From GM7GCV1 sp965222065 (GTDB lineage: Bacteria; Pseudomonadota; Gammaproteobacteria; Pseudomonadales; GM7GCV1): a DNA stretch of 64,000 bases. The notes under the pieces were generated by a model, which did no database searches, was not told the origin of the DNA, and saw nothing but the letters and a program-made list of their open reading frames with translations. Position 1 is the first letter of the stretch, and every line of letters starts with the position of its first letter. Shown here piece after piece: positions 15,450-23,307 of this stretch. The stretch covers positions 1,302,001-1,366,000 of the forward strand of contig OZ244933.1 in the NCBI GenBank assembly GCA_965222065.1, written 5' to 3'. Both the position numbers and the translations under genes were made by a program.

Positions 15450-17012
15450 CTACTCTGATGTATTCATCTGATCAGGACCCATTTGGCCGTGATCCATTTG
15501 GCTGTGGTCCATCTCGTCATGATTCATCTGACTGGGGTCCATTTGGCTGTGATCCATCTCGTCATGATTCATCTGACTATGGTCCATTTGGCTGTGGTCC
15601 ATCTCGTCATGATTCATCTGGCTATGGTCCATTTGGCTGTGATCCATCTCGTCATGATTCATCTGACTATGGTCCATTTGGCTGTGATCCATCTCGCCAT
15701 GATTCATCTGACCATGGTCCATTTGGCTGTGGTCCATCTCGCCATGATTCATCTGACCATGGTCCATTTGAGCCTCACTCGTGGTTCCAGATTGGGGGGC
15801 TTCCATTCGACGAAAATCAGAGGTCTTACTGGATTCCGAATCCAGCAAAAACTGCGCAGACGTAACGACTGTATCCCCTTGGGAAATACCTTCGAGTATT
15901 TCTATCGAATGGTTATCGGAGCGTCCCAAGAGAACCTCAACGGATTTAAATTCACCATTTCCCAAAGATAGAACCACGCGATCCTGACTGCCTGTTCGAA
16001 TCACTGACTCTCTGGGAACAAGGAGTGTCGCTGCAGTTTCTTTTCCATGAATTGTCACCTGGGAATACATGTTAGGTTTTAGACTCAAGTCTTCGTTGCT
16101 GAATTGCATCCTCACTTTTAATGTTCGGGTTTTGGGATCAAGTACCGGATAAACGTAATCCACCACACCTTCCCAGGTTCTGCCGGGCAAATAATCAACC
16201 GTTACGATGGCGTACAAGCCAGATTCCAGTTGTGCGGCCTGTTGTTCATATACTTCAGCCTCAACCCAAACCTGATCCAGATTGGCAATAGACATCAGTT
16301 TGTTGCCTGGCCGGACAAAGGTTCCTTCACGAACCCCAAGCTCCTCGATCACCCCGCCCTGAGGCGCATTAAAGGTAACGACCTGAACAACCTGCCTATT
16401 TACTTTTAGCGTATTAATAAATTCCGGACCCAGGTTCAGCGCACGTAAACGACCCTCGGCAGCCTGGATCAACTGGTTATTATTGGCATTAAGTGCCATC
16501 AGTAACTCTTCCTGTGCGCTCACAATTTGCGGTGAATAGATTTCATATAGTGGCTGCCCCTGAACAACCGGATCACCTGAAGAGTTCACATGTAGTTTCT
16601 CAATCCAGCCTTCTACTCGGGGATTAATATGAATCAGCTTGTCCTGATCATATGTGACATAACCTACTGTCGTTATTTGGCTTTGCAATGTCCCAATTTC
16701 TGCCTGACCGGTTCTGACCCCAAGGTTATTGACCAAATTGGGTGAAATAGCGATCGTTCCGGGCCCCATAGTGCCAGTACCTTCTTCGGCATACACAGGT
16801 ATTAGCTCCATCCCCATAGGTGACAGACCCGGCTCATCCCTTCGATAATTGGGGTCCATAGGAGCTACCCAGTAAAGCGGCTCAGGTTCTGCTTCTGCTG
16901 TTTCCCGACCAATAGTCTCGTTTGTTCTGAGACATACAAAAAACGCTATCAGTCCAATAACCAAAAAAATGGCCAATATGAATTTAGTGCGCTTATCTAA
17001 AGTATTAATCAT
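15450..17012 (-). CDS. cusB: CusB-like membrane fusion protein with Met/His-rich tail
   Basis: The periplasmic adaptor of the Cus efflux complex. The 520-residue protein has an N-terminal membrane anchor (residues 10-27), a heavy-metal-binding motif WVAPMDPNYRRDEPGLSPMGMEL at about 48-70, and the barrel-sandwich and beta-barrel domains of the family (GWIEKLHV, GVREGTFVRPG). The last 105 residues are unusual: six 15-residue units of the form MDHxQMNHxEMDHSQ and a seventh decayed one, giving dozens of Met, His and Asp side chains likely to bind Cu(I)/Ag(I). E. coli CusB has no such tail. The start overlaps the cusC stop by four bases. Confidence 0.93.
   Translation of the reverse strand: MINTLDKRTKFILAIFLVIGLIAFFVCLRTNETIGRETAEAEPEPLYWVAPMDPNYRRDEPGLSPMGMELIPVYAEEGTGTMGPGTIAISPNLVNNLGVRTGQAEIGTLQSQITTVGYVTYDQDKLIHINPRVEGWIEKLHVNSSGDPVVQGQPLYEIYSPQIVSAQEELLMALNANNNQLIQAAEGRLRALNLGPEFINTLKVNRQVVQVVTFNAPQGGVIEELGVREGTFVRPGNKLMSIANLDQVWVEAEVYEQQAAQLESGLYAIVTVDYLPGRTWEGVVDYVYPVLDPKTRTLKVRMQFSNEDLSLKPNMYSQVTIHGKETAATLLVPRESVIRTGSQDRVVLSLGNGEFKSVEVLLGRSDNHSIEILEGISQGDTVVTSAQFLLDSESSKTSDFRRMEAPQSGTTSEAQMDHGQMNHGEMDHSQMDHGQMNHGEMDHSQMDHSQMNHDEMDHSQMDHSQMNHDEMDHSQMDHSQMNHDEMDHSQMDPSQMNHDEMDHSQMDHGQMGPDQMNTSE
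15498..15767. repeat. six tandem 45-bp units encoding the CusB metal-binding tail
   Basis: Six contiguous 45-bp units, nearly identical at the DNA level, each encode MDHxQMNHxEMDHSQ; the fourth residue of some modules changes between S, G and D. A diverged seventh unit runs to the stop. There are no spacers, so this is not a CRISPR. The near-identity points to recent expansion. Confidence 0.93.
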
Positions 17013-18373
17013 GAGTTGTCTCTCTCTGCTGCCTCTCTCACTGGTTGCACCGGAGTGTCGGCAGTGACAAAGAAATAATTTAATTGGGCAATTGCCTTAA
17101 GCCTGTCTATCTCTATGGACAGGGCATCAATACGAGCATTGAGTTCTGCGATATGCGCCCGAATAACTTCAGCAAAATCACCCTCGTCATTGGTGTAAGC
17201 AATCAGTGCTGCTTCCGCCTGTTTTGCCATTTCGTCAAGTAATCTCGACTGGTAGAGATGTTGACGCTGATCCAACCGCAACAACTCAGTACGTTTTGAT
17301 TCAAACCGGGCACGCATTTGCCGCAATAGAAGTGCCCTGTCCGTCTTTAGCGCTTCGGCTTCAGAAATTGCCGACTGAACCTGACGATCCTGTCTGTTTT
17401 CAACAAAAATAGGGATATCGAGACTGACGCCTATCGAAAAGAAATCGGATCTATCCATGCCCATTGGGTCTTCATCGCGAAAGCCGTAAGCCGCATTTAC
17501 ACCCCATTGTGGTTTATAGGACTGGCGTGCTATTTCAACGTCCGTGGACTGGACAGTGATTTTTTGATCCAGGCTCAAAACAGCCGGATGCCCTACCAAA
17601 TACTCTGCAAGCTCTGGCATGGATTGGCCAATGTCATCATAGACGGTTTCTCGATCCTTTAATGCCAGTTCAGGCAGCTCAGACTTAACGCCCAGCCGGG
17701 CAAATTCATAATTGCCTGAAACGCCGTCGTACAACCACTCCATCAACATGCGCTCAGAAGACTCTTGTTTTGAATGAAGACCAGTTATGCGATCATCCAG
17801 CCTTGTCAGCTCAAGCTGTGCGCGAACCAGATCGTGCTGACTGGCTCTTCCCAAATTATTGGCATATTTGGATCGCACCTGATCAACCAGATCTTCAAAC
17901 AGGACCCGGTCTTTCTCCAACATTCGAATACTTTCAACATAAAAGTATGCGTCCAGCCAGAGCAATGTTACGTTGACCTCGACTGTGGCCTGGCGGTCCA
18001 TGCGCATATACGGATGTTGTTCACTCATCTCCCGGAAGCGCTGGCTTGTAAGTTCAAGTTCTTCTCCGCGAGGAAAAACCTGGCTTATGCCAACTTGTAT
18101 CTGGGTCATTGGCTCCCGTCCGAAATCCGGGTTACTTACAGGCAAATTGGCCAGTCCCAGTGAGATTTTAGGGTCGGGAAGTTGTCCAGCTGCGATGCTA
18201 CGATCTATAGCTGCCTGCTCTCTTAACTGACTTCCTTTTAGCCAGGGATCCACTTTCTGGGCTCTTGTCACTGCTTCTTCGAGAGAAAGCTGCGACTGGG
18301 CTGAAAGCTGTAAAGACATAGACATAGCCACTGTCATGCCTATCCATTTAATCAACGAGCAATTTGTGCTCAT
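17009..18373 (-). CDS. cusC: TolC-family outer membrane channel CusC
   Basis: The outer membrane component of the Cus efflux system. The 454-residue product has a signal peptide (MSTNCSLIKWIGMTVAMSMSLQLSA, cleavage after residue 25) and two TolC-type repeats of long coiled-coil helices, for example LSLEEAVTRAQKVDPWLKGS and VQSAISEAEALKTDRALLLRQMR. No lipobox cysteine follows the signal, unlike E. coli CusC. I start at the ATG at 18373 behind GGAG; the frame is open to 18460. It precedes cusB and cusA. Confidence 0.9.
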   Translation of the reverse strand: MSTNCSLIKWIGMTVAMSMSLQLSAQSQLSLEEAVTRAQKVDPWLKGSQLREQAAIDRSIAAGQLPDPKISLGLANLPVSNPDFGREPMTQIQVGISQVFPRGEELELTSQRFREMSEQHPYMRMDRQATVEVNVTLLWLDAYFYVESIRMLEKDRVLFEDLVDQVRSKYANNLGRASQHDLVRAQLELTRLDDRITGLHSKQESSERMLMEWLYDGVSGNYEFARLGVKSELPELALKDRETVYDDIGQSMPELAEYLVGHPAVLSLDQKITVQSTDVEIARQSYKPQWGVNAAYGFRDEDPMGMDRSDFFSIGVSLDIPIFVENRQDRQVQSAISEAEALKTDRALLLRQMRARFESKRTELLRLDQRQHLYQSRLLDEMAKQAEAALIAYTNDEGDFAEVIRAHIAELNARIDALSIEIDRLKAIAQLNYFFVTADTPVQPVREAAERDNS

Positions 18374-18486
18374 AGGAATTACTCCCAAACAAGTCACGCC
18401 GTAAAGGCAATTTGAATCGGGAGATTTATACTCCCGCCAAGCAAAACAAGCTGGCCACACCTTATTTCAGGCGCAGCTATCCTGCG

Positions 18487-18870
18487 TTAGCGGAATATGG
18501 GGGGAGGATTGCTGACAGAAATATCTGCCAGTATAGGTATCAGGGAATCAGCAAGGTCTATTACTGAATGAAAGGGATTAACAGAAAAAAAACTTTTGGC
18601 AGGCATCGCGGTCATTGTCACGCAATGCATTAATTCACAGTCTATTTGGTTGCAACAATCTGACAACGTTTTCTCAATGAGAACCTCATGTCCTTCATGT
18701 CCATGAAAGTTCATGGATTCAATATCATTATCACCTGAAGTTTGCATTGCATGGACTGAATGTTCTGCTCCCGCCTGATCCATCGAACAGGGCAAAATCG
18801 AGGCAAAGACCGGCTGACTGATAAACACCAGAATAAATACAAGCAGAAACGGCCTCAATTTGTCTCTCAT
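18487..18870 (-). CDS. secreted Cys/His/Met-rich protein at head of cus operon
   Basis: No named family recognised. The 127-residue product starts with a clear signal peptide (MRDKLRPFLLVFILVFISQPVFA), followed by possible metal ligands: PCSMDQ, HSVHAMQ, MNFHGHEGHE and CCNQIDCELMHC, then a hydrophobic stretch and a proline-rich end (SNPPPIFR). It lies 113 bases upstream of cusC on the same strand. A periplasmic copper-binding or sensing role is inferred from composition and context only. I start at the ATG at 18870; the frame is open to 18915 with extra residues that would spoil the signal peptide. Confidence 0.7.
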   Translation of the reverse strand: MRDKLRPFLLVFILVFISQPVFASILPCSMDQAGAEHSVHAMQTSGDNDIESMNFHGHEGHEVLIEKTLSDCCNQIDCELMHCVTMTAMPAKSFFSVNPFHSVIDLADSLIPILADISVSNPPPIFR

Positions 18871-19000
18871 CTCAATGTTTATCGTTAAAGCCCATAGCGT
18901 CCATTTTATAGGCAAGAAGTTTAGCAGTCAGCTTCATTTGTTGCCATGTAATGATCATTTAAGAAAATGATTCAAAGAGTTTTTACAGACCTATATCTGG

Positions 19001-19113
19001 TTATTCAGTCCCAATCGTTTTGGATGGGCCGCAAAAAAACCTTGCTGGCGAAGTAAATTCCCAACGGCTCCGAGTAGTGGCGCAACAGACTCAGAGAAAC
19101 GATGAGTGGCACT
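19001..19113 (-). pseudogene. fragment of a second ybgA 3' end
   Basis: On the minus strand this 113-bp stretch reads VPLIVSLSLLRHYSEPLGIYFASKVF, then after a one-base deletion continues AAHPKRLGLN. This matches the C-terminus of the intact ybgA at 19445-19558 (VPLIVPLTLLQHYSDLAGDYF, then AAHPKRLGLNNQI). By hand about 80 of 114 aligned bases agree. It has no start and a broken frame, so it is a remnant. Together the two copies flank glsB as direct repeats. Confidence 0.75.
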
Positions 19114-19163
19114 CGCAATTGATTTGATAGAACATGTGGATTCCAAAGAATGCCGGAGGTTCT

Positions 19164-19415
19164 ATGAACATCATTGATTTTATCGTGTTTCTAGCTATTG
19201 GCGCACTGGTTGGCTGGCTGGCGGGGCTCCTTGTAAAAGGCAAAGGAGCCGGTCTTATCGGCAACATAATTGTCGGCGTTGTTGGCTCCATCCTTGGCGG
19301 CTATATTTTTGGCTTCCTCGGTATCACTACGGGCGGCCTGCTTGGCGCCATTATCATGGCTGTCATTGGTGCTTCTGTTTTGCTGTACCTTATTCGATTG
19401 CTCAAAAAGCTCTAA
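19164..19415 (+). CDS. GlsB/YeaQ/YmgE-family stress membrane protein
   Basis: An 83-residue membrane protein of the GlsB/YeaQ/YmgE (transglycosylase-associated) family. Three hydrophobic segments are visible, with the family's glycine-rich pattern GALVGWLAGLLVKGKGAGLIG at residues 12-32 and GVVGSILGGYIFGFLG. Members are general-stress or envelope-stress proteins of unknown mechanism. GGAGG precedes the ATG at 19164. The gene lies between a broken and an intact copy of the ybgA 3' end, which suggests it entered or was trapped during a duplication. Confidence 0.92.
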   Translation: MNIIDFIVFLAIGALVGWLAGLLVKGKGAGLIGNIIVGVVGSILGGYIFGFLGITTGGLLGAIIMAVIGASVLLYLIRLLKKL

Positions 19416-19434
19416 ATATCTCCTGCTTTCCCGC

Positions 19435-20421
19435 TTAAATTTGATTATTTAAACCAAGCCGTTTCGGATGGGCTGCAAGAAAACTCTGGCTGGCGAAATA
19501 ATCGCCTGCCAGATCTGAATAGTGTTGCAGTAATGTCAAAGGAACGATTAATGGCACTTCGCCAACCCGGTAGGATTCTATGACCCTCGTGATATCAGCC
19601 TTGGCATCCTTGTCCAGCTTGGATTTCAGGTAGCCCTGCATATGTTGAAGTGCATTGGCGTTTCCCTTGCGTCCCGCTCGCTGTTTCAGGCCGTGCATCA
19701 GCAGGTTGCGGTAGCGTGTGGCCAATGTCTCAATGGAATAAAAACCAGCTCGCGCCAGCAGCTTTCCAATCAGTCTGTAATGTCTCTGGCTGTGCGCCAT
19801 CACCAGGTATTTATGCCGTGAATGAAAGTCGATGATGTTCTTTCGACTCGGGGCTTCCTGCATGAGGTTTTGCCATTCATATAGCGCAAACACGCGTGTA
19901 ACAAAGTTCTCGCGCAGTTGCGCATCCAGAAGCCTCCCCGACTCCTCAACCGGTAACCAAGGCATGAGTTTCATCAGGCGCCCGGCAAAGGCACCTTGTC
20001 CGTTGGTGTGCAAGACATTGCCATTGGGGTGATAGGCCTTGACCCGGTATGCCCCACAGCTGGGCGAGTTTTGCATAAAGATAAACCCACATAGATCGCC
20101 CAGTTCCGGTTGCTTCGTATCAGCCAGCGAGCTCAGCTTTTCTGTGTAGTCTTTGGAAGGGTCCTTGATTTCCAGCACCCGGATATTGGAGTCATCCTCT
20201 GAGCCATGTTCCACCAGTCGAATGGGCTCACGGGGAATGCCCATACCAATTTCCACTTCGGGACAAACATCCCGATACTCGAAATAATCCCCCAGATGGT
20301 CCCGACAATATTTGGACAGCTTGTGACCGCCGTTATAACGCACTTCCTCACCCAACAGGCAGCGGCTTATACCAACCGGGATACGGACATTCTGGTGAGC
20401 TGTTTTGGTTTCCGACGTCAT
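19435..20421 (-). CDS. DUF523-DUF1722 (YbgA-like) protein
   Basis: A 328-residue cytoplasmic protein with two domains of unknown function. The N-terminal DUF523 (residues 12-160) has IPVGISRCLLGEEVRYNGGHK, DVCPEVEIGMGIPREPIRL and QNSPSCGAY with conserved cysteines; the C-terminal DUF1722/YbgA domain (residues 195-315) has FHSRHKYLVMAHSQRHYRLIGKL. No activity is established for it. It is divergent from hisF. Its 3' end is partly duplicated 440 bp away beyond glsB. Confidence 0.9.
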   Translation of the reverse strand: MTSETKTAHQNVRIPVGISRCLLGEEVRYNGGHKLSKYCRDHLGDYFEYRDVCPEVEIGMGIPREPIRLVEHGSEDDSNIRVLEIKDPSKDYTEKLSSLADTKQPELGDLCGFIFMQNSPSCGAYRVKAYHPNGNVLHTNGQGAFAGRLMKLMPWLPVEESGRLLDAQLRENFVTRVFALYEWQNLMQEAPSRKNIIDFHSRHKYLVMAHSQRHYRLIGKLLARAGFYSIETLATRYRNLLMHGLKQRAGRKGNANALQHMQGYLKSKLDKDAKADITRVIESYRVGEVPLIVPLTLLQHYSDLAGDYFASQSFLAAHPKRLGLNNQI

Positions 20422-20599
20422 ATGACGGTATTCCGGGTAATGAACGATATTCTGGGAGTTTTACGCCAGTGTACTCTCGCTGGATTGCCTGAACCAAAAA
20501 TGCGGCAGGCTTCTCAATCGGCTGCGGACAGCCGCATTAGTGCAGTGCTACAATTTGGTGAAATTTATCCCGCTGCAAATAAATCAAGGATTTACTCCA

Positions 20600-21370
20600 T
20601 TGCCACTAGCCAAGCGCATAATCCCATGCCTGGACGTCGACAAGGGTCGGGTCGTCAAGGGCGTTAATTTTGTCGACATTCGCGACGCCGGTGACCCGGT
20701 TGAGGTTGCCTGTCGTTACAACGAACAGGGCGCCGATGAAATCACCTTTCTGGATATTACCGCCAGCCACGAAGATCGGGATACTACAATTCACACGGTG
20801 GAAGAGATTGCCAGCGAGGTATTTATTCCACTAACCGTGGGTGGAGGGATTCGCGAACTCAATGATATCCGCAATATGCTGAATGCCGGTGCCGACAAGG
20901 TTGGCATTAATTCCGCTGCGGTAAAAAACCCGGATTTTGTGAAGGCTGCCTCCGACCGCTTTGGGGCCCAGTGCATCGTGGTGGCTATCGACGCCAAGCA
21001 GGTGGAATCCGGTGATAATCCCCGCTGGGAAATCTTTACCCATGGTGGCCGCAAACCCACCGGGATTGATGCGATCGAGTGGGCCGTAAAAATGTATGAA
21101 TACGGGGCAGGTGAAATCCTGTTAACCAGCATGGATCGCGATGGCACCAAGAATGGTTTTGACTTGGACCTTTGCCGGCGGGTGAGCAATGCCGTAAGTA
21201 TCCCCCTGATCGCCTCCGGCGGTGTGGGCAATTTGCAACACATGGCCGACGGCGTTCTCCAGGGGCATGCAGATGCCGTACTGGCAGCCAGTATTTTCCA
21301 CTATGGCGAGTATTCAGTTCAGGAAGCCAAGGAATTTATGGCAGCACAGGGAATTGAGATGCGGCTTTAA
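20600..21370 (+). CDS. hisF: imidazole glycerol phosphate synthase, cyclase subunit
   Basis: HisF uses ammonia from HisH to convert PRFAR to imidazole glycerol phosphate and AICAR. The 256-residue TIM barrel begins LAKRIIPCLDVDKGRVVKGVNF, with catalytic Asp in LDVDKG and in TSMDRDGTKNG, and phosphate loops VGGGIRE and ASGGVGN. The family start corresponds to a TTG at 20600, nine bases after AAGGA; an ATG at 20540 would add 20 unrelated residues. It is about 8.3 kb from hisA, with the cus operon, glsB and ybgA between them. Confidence 0.96.
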   Translation: MPLAKRIIPCLDVDKGRVVKGVNFVDIRDAGDPVEVACRYNEQGADEITFLDITASHEDRDTTIHTVEEIASEVFIPLTVGGGIRELNDIRNMLNAGADKVGINSAAVKNPDFVKAASDRFGAQCIVVAIDAKQVESGDNPRWEIFTHGGRKPTGIDAIEWAVKMYEYGAGEILLTSMDRDGTKNGFDLDLCRRVSNAVSIPLIASGGVGNLQHMADGVLQGHADAVLAASIFHYGEYSVQEAKEFMAAQGIEMRL

Positions 21371-21443
21371 CAATAAGATCCTGCTACATCATCCTGGACT
21401 TTGTTTAGGATCTCATCAAATTTTGAAGATTACTTAAAAGGTT

Positions 21444-22010
21444 TCGCCTTTCGGCGAGGTACTTTTGTTTAGGCAAAAGTACCCAAAACCATCGCTCCCA
21501 ATCCGCAGCCCTTCGGGTTCCCTACATTCCAATCAATAATAGCTGTCGCTTCTACGTGACGTCCTGTCACGTATCAGCTCAATTGGGCGTCCATGCCCAA
21601 TTGCCAGCAAATATTGATTTCCATTTCGGCTGCTACCAGGTCGCAATTTGGTGCAGAATTTTAACGAAGGGCGCGGCCCCTGGAGCTTGCCGAAGGAGAG
21701 CCCATTGATTAAGGGCAGCTGCAGGCCAAGCGTATGGGGTGCTTTTTCTTTTGGTTCGTTTTCTTTGCGCAAGCAAAGAAAACGAACGGATAAAACACGA
21801 TTACCTAAATTTTCGCTAAAAGATAATCTGATAGCTCCCGAGTTTTCGAGCATCGCAGGAAACCTCGAAGAGGCTGCGGACAGCGTGGCCCGCATACGTA
21901 GTATGTGTTTTGGCCTTTGGGAGCAATGCTTTTGCTGAGAGCCTGCCCCGCGAACATAGTGAGTGTTTTGGGTACTTTTGGCGGAACAAAAGTCAGGCTC
22001 CACGCAGTGG
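21444..22010. repeat. palindrome-rich element with 15-bp terminal inverted repeats, no gene
   Basis: The 650 bases between hisF and bioA hold no credible gene. CAAAAGTACCCAAAA at 21474-21488 recurs exactly inverted at 21966-21980. Each end is also a local hairpin: GGTACTTTTG/CAAAAGTACC (21458-21483) and ACTTTTG/CAAAAGT (21974-21993). Inside are further perfect stems: TACGTGAC/GTCACGTA (21553-21573), CAATTGGGC/GCCCAATTG (21580-21603), a 15-bp stem at 21754-21787 (GTTCGTTTTCTTTGC, loop GCAA), CATAC/GTATG (21893-21905) and AGCAA/TTGCT (21922-21936), plus smaller ones at 21444-21457, 21669-21679, 21863-21873 and 22000-22010. It looks like a non-autonomous repetitive element. Confidence 0.7.
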
Positions 22011-22026
22011 CTACAAAAACAAAAAA

Positions 22027-23307
22027 CTAATAACGCTCAGAAACAATAATCTCTTTGATCGCATCACAAAGCTTCCTCAGCTCAGCTTCGGTGATCACAT
22101 AGGGCGGCATGGCATAAATCATATTGCGAAACGGGCGTAGCCACACTCCGAGTTCCAGCAGTGCCGGACGCACCCTATCCAAATCCGGCGCACGATCCAG
22201 CTCGACAATACCAATGGCACCGAGCACGCGCACATCTTTCACTTTGGGCAATTCAAGCAGGGGTTGCAGGCATTCATTGAAAGTCTGCTGAATACCCGCC
22301 ACCTGTTTTTTCCAGTCGCCACGCTGGAGGATTTCGATATTTTTTGCCGCCACCCTGGCTGCCAGGGCATTTCCCATATACGTCGGACCATGCATTAACG
22401 GGTCCTGACCATCGCCGGAAATTCCTTTGGCGATATCACGCGTGGTTAAGGTGGCCGCAAAGGACAAATAGCCTGCCGTCATGGCCTTCCCGATACAGAG
22501 AATGTCGGGCTGGATTCCCGCGTGCTCATAGGCAAACCACTTTCCGGTACGACCAAACCCGGTGGCGATTTCGTCCAGTACCAGCAGCAGATTATGCCGG
22601 TCACATAATTCGCGGATTCGCTTAAGAATCGCCGGGTTATAGATATTCATGCCGCCGGCATTTTGCACCACGGGTTCCATTACGACGGCTGCGCAGGTAG
22701 CGGCATTGTCGCCAATAACATTTTCCAGATGATCCCAATACGCCTGCGGAACCGGTCGGTCAAAACCGGAGGGAGGACGATCGATAAATTCCGGCTGATG
22801 CAGGATGCTGCTAAAGCGGGTATGCATGCCGTCGCGCGGATCGGAAAATGACATGGTGGCAAAGGTGTCGCCGTGATAGCCGGTTCGAAGTGTCAAAAAC
22901 CGGGTTTTTTCCGGCTTGCCAACGCCCTGCCAGTATTGAAGGGCCATCTTGAGACCAACTTCAACCGACACCGAACCCGAATCAGAATAGAAGATAGCAT
23001 CCAGATTGGGAGAGGTGACATCCAGCAGCCGCTGTCCCAACTCGACCGCAGGCTTGTGTGTCAGGCCACCGAACATGACATGCGCAAAATCATCGAGCTG
23101 TTCGATAAGGACCTGGTTTAGTTCCGGCTGATTGTACCCCTGAATTGCCGACCACCAGGAGGCCGTGCCATCCGTTAATTCTGTGCCGTCGGCCAGTGTC
23201 AGGGTACAGCCATGTGCACCCGTCACTTCCAGCATTTCCTGTGGGTTGGTCAGTGAAGTATAGGGGTGCCAGAGGTGTTGTCTGTCAAATTTTAGAATGC
23301 CCGACAT
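22027..23307 (-). CDS. bioA: adenosylmethionine-8-amino-7-oxononanoate aminotransferase
   Basis: BioA transfers an amino group from S-adenosylmethionine to 7-keto-8-aminopelargonate in biotin synthesis, using PLP. The 426-residue fold-type I aminotransferase has HLWHPYTSL near residue 11, TASWWSAIQGYNQPELN, the PLP-contacting TLRTGYHGDTFATMSFSD, VLDEIATGFGRTG and the PLP lysine in CIGKAMTAG near residue 275. I start at the ATG at 23307, which shares one base with the mutL stop (TAATG), so translation is coupled to mutL. No other bio gene is in the window. Confidence 0.97.
   Translation of the reverse strand: MSGILKFDRQHLWHPYTSLTNPQEMLEVTGAHGCTLTLADGTELTDGTASWWSAIQGYNQPELNQVLIEQLDDFAHVMFGGLTHKPAVELGQRLLDVTSPNLDAIFYSDSGSVSVEVGLKMALQYWQGVGKPEKTRFLTLRTGYHGDTFATMSFSDPRDGMHTRFSSILHQPEFIDRPPSGFDRPVPQAYWDHLENVIGDNAATCAAVVMEPVVQNAGGMNIYNPAILKRIRELCDRHNLLLVLDEIATGFGRTGKWFAYEHAGIQPDILCIGKAMTAGYLSFAATLTTRDIAKGISGDGQDPLMHGPTYMGNALAARVAAKNIEILQRGDWKKQVAGIQQTFNECLQPLLELPKVKDVRVLGAIGIVELDRAPDLDRVRPALLELGVWLRPFRNMIYAMPPYVITEAELRKLCDAIKEIIVSERY

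Noticed and set aside
15498..15767. Possible CRISPR array (regular 45-bp repeats)
   Set aside because: The units are contiguous with no spacers, are in frame within cusB, and there are no cas genes.
15483..15971. 162-codon open frame made of HLAVIHLVMIHL-like repeats
   Set aside because: It is the reverse strand of the cusB tandem repeat; the repetitive code follows from the Met/His/Asp units of CusB.
21533..22003. 156-codon open frame in the hisF-bioA gap
   Set aside because: No ribosome site, no family resemblance, and it runs through several perfect palindromes, so it reflects the repeat element.
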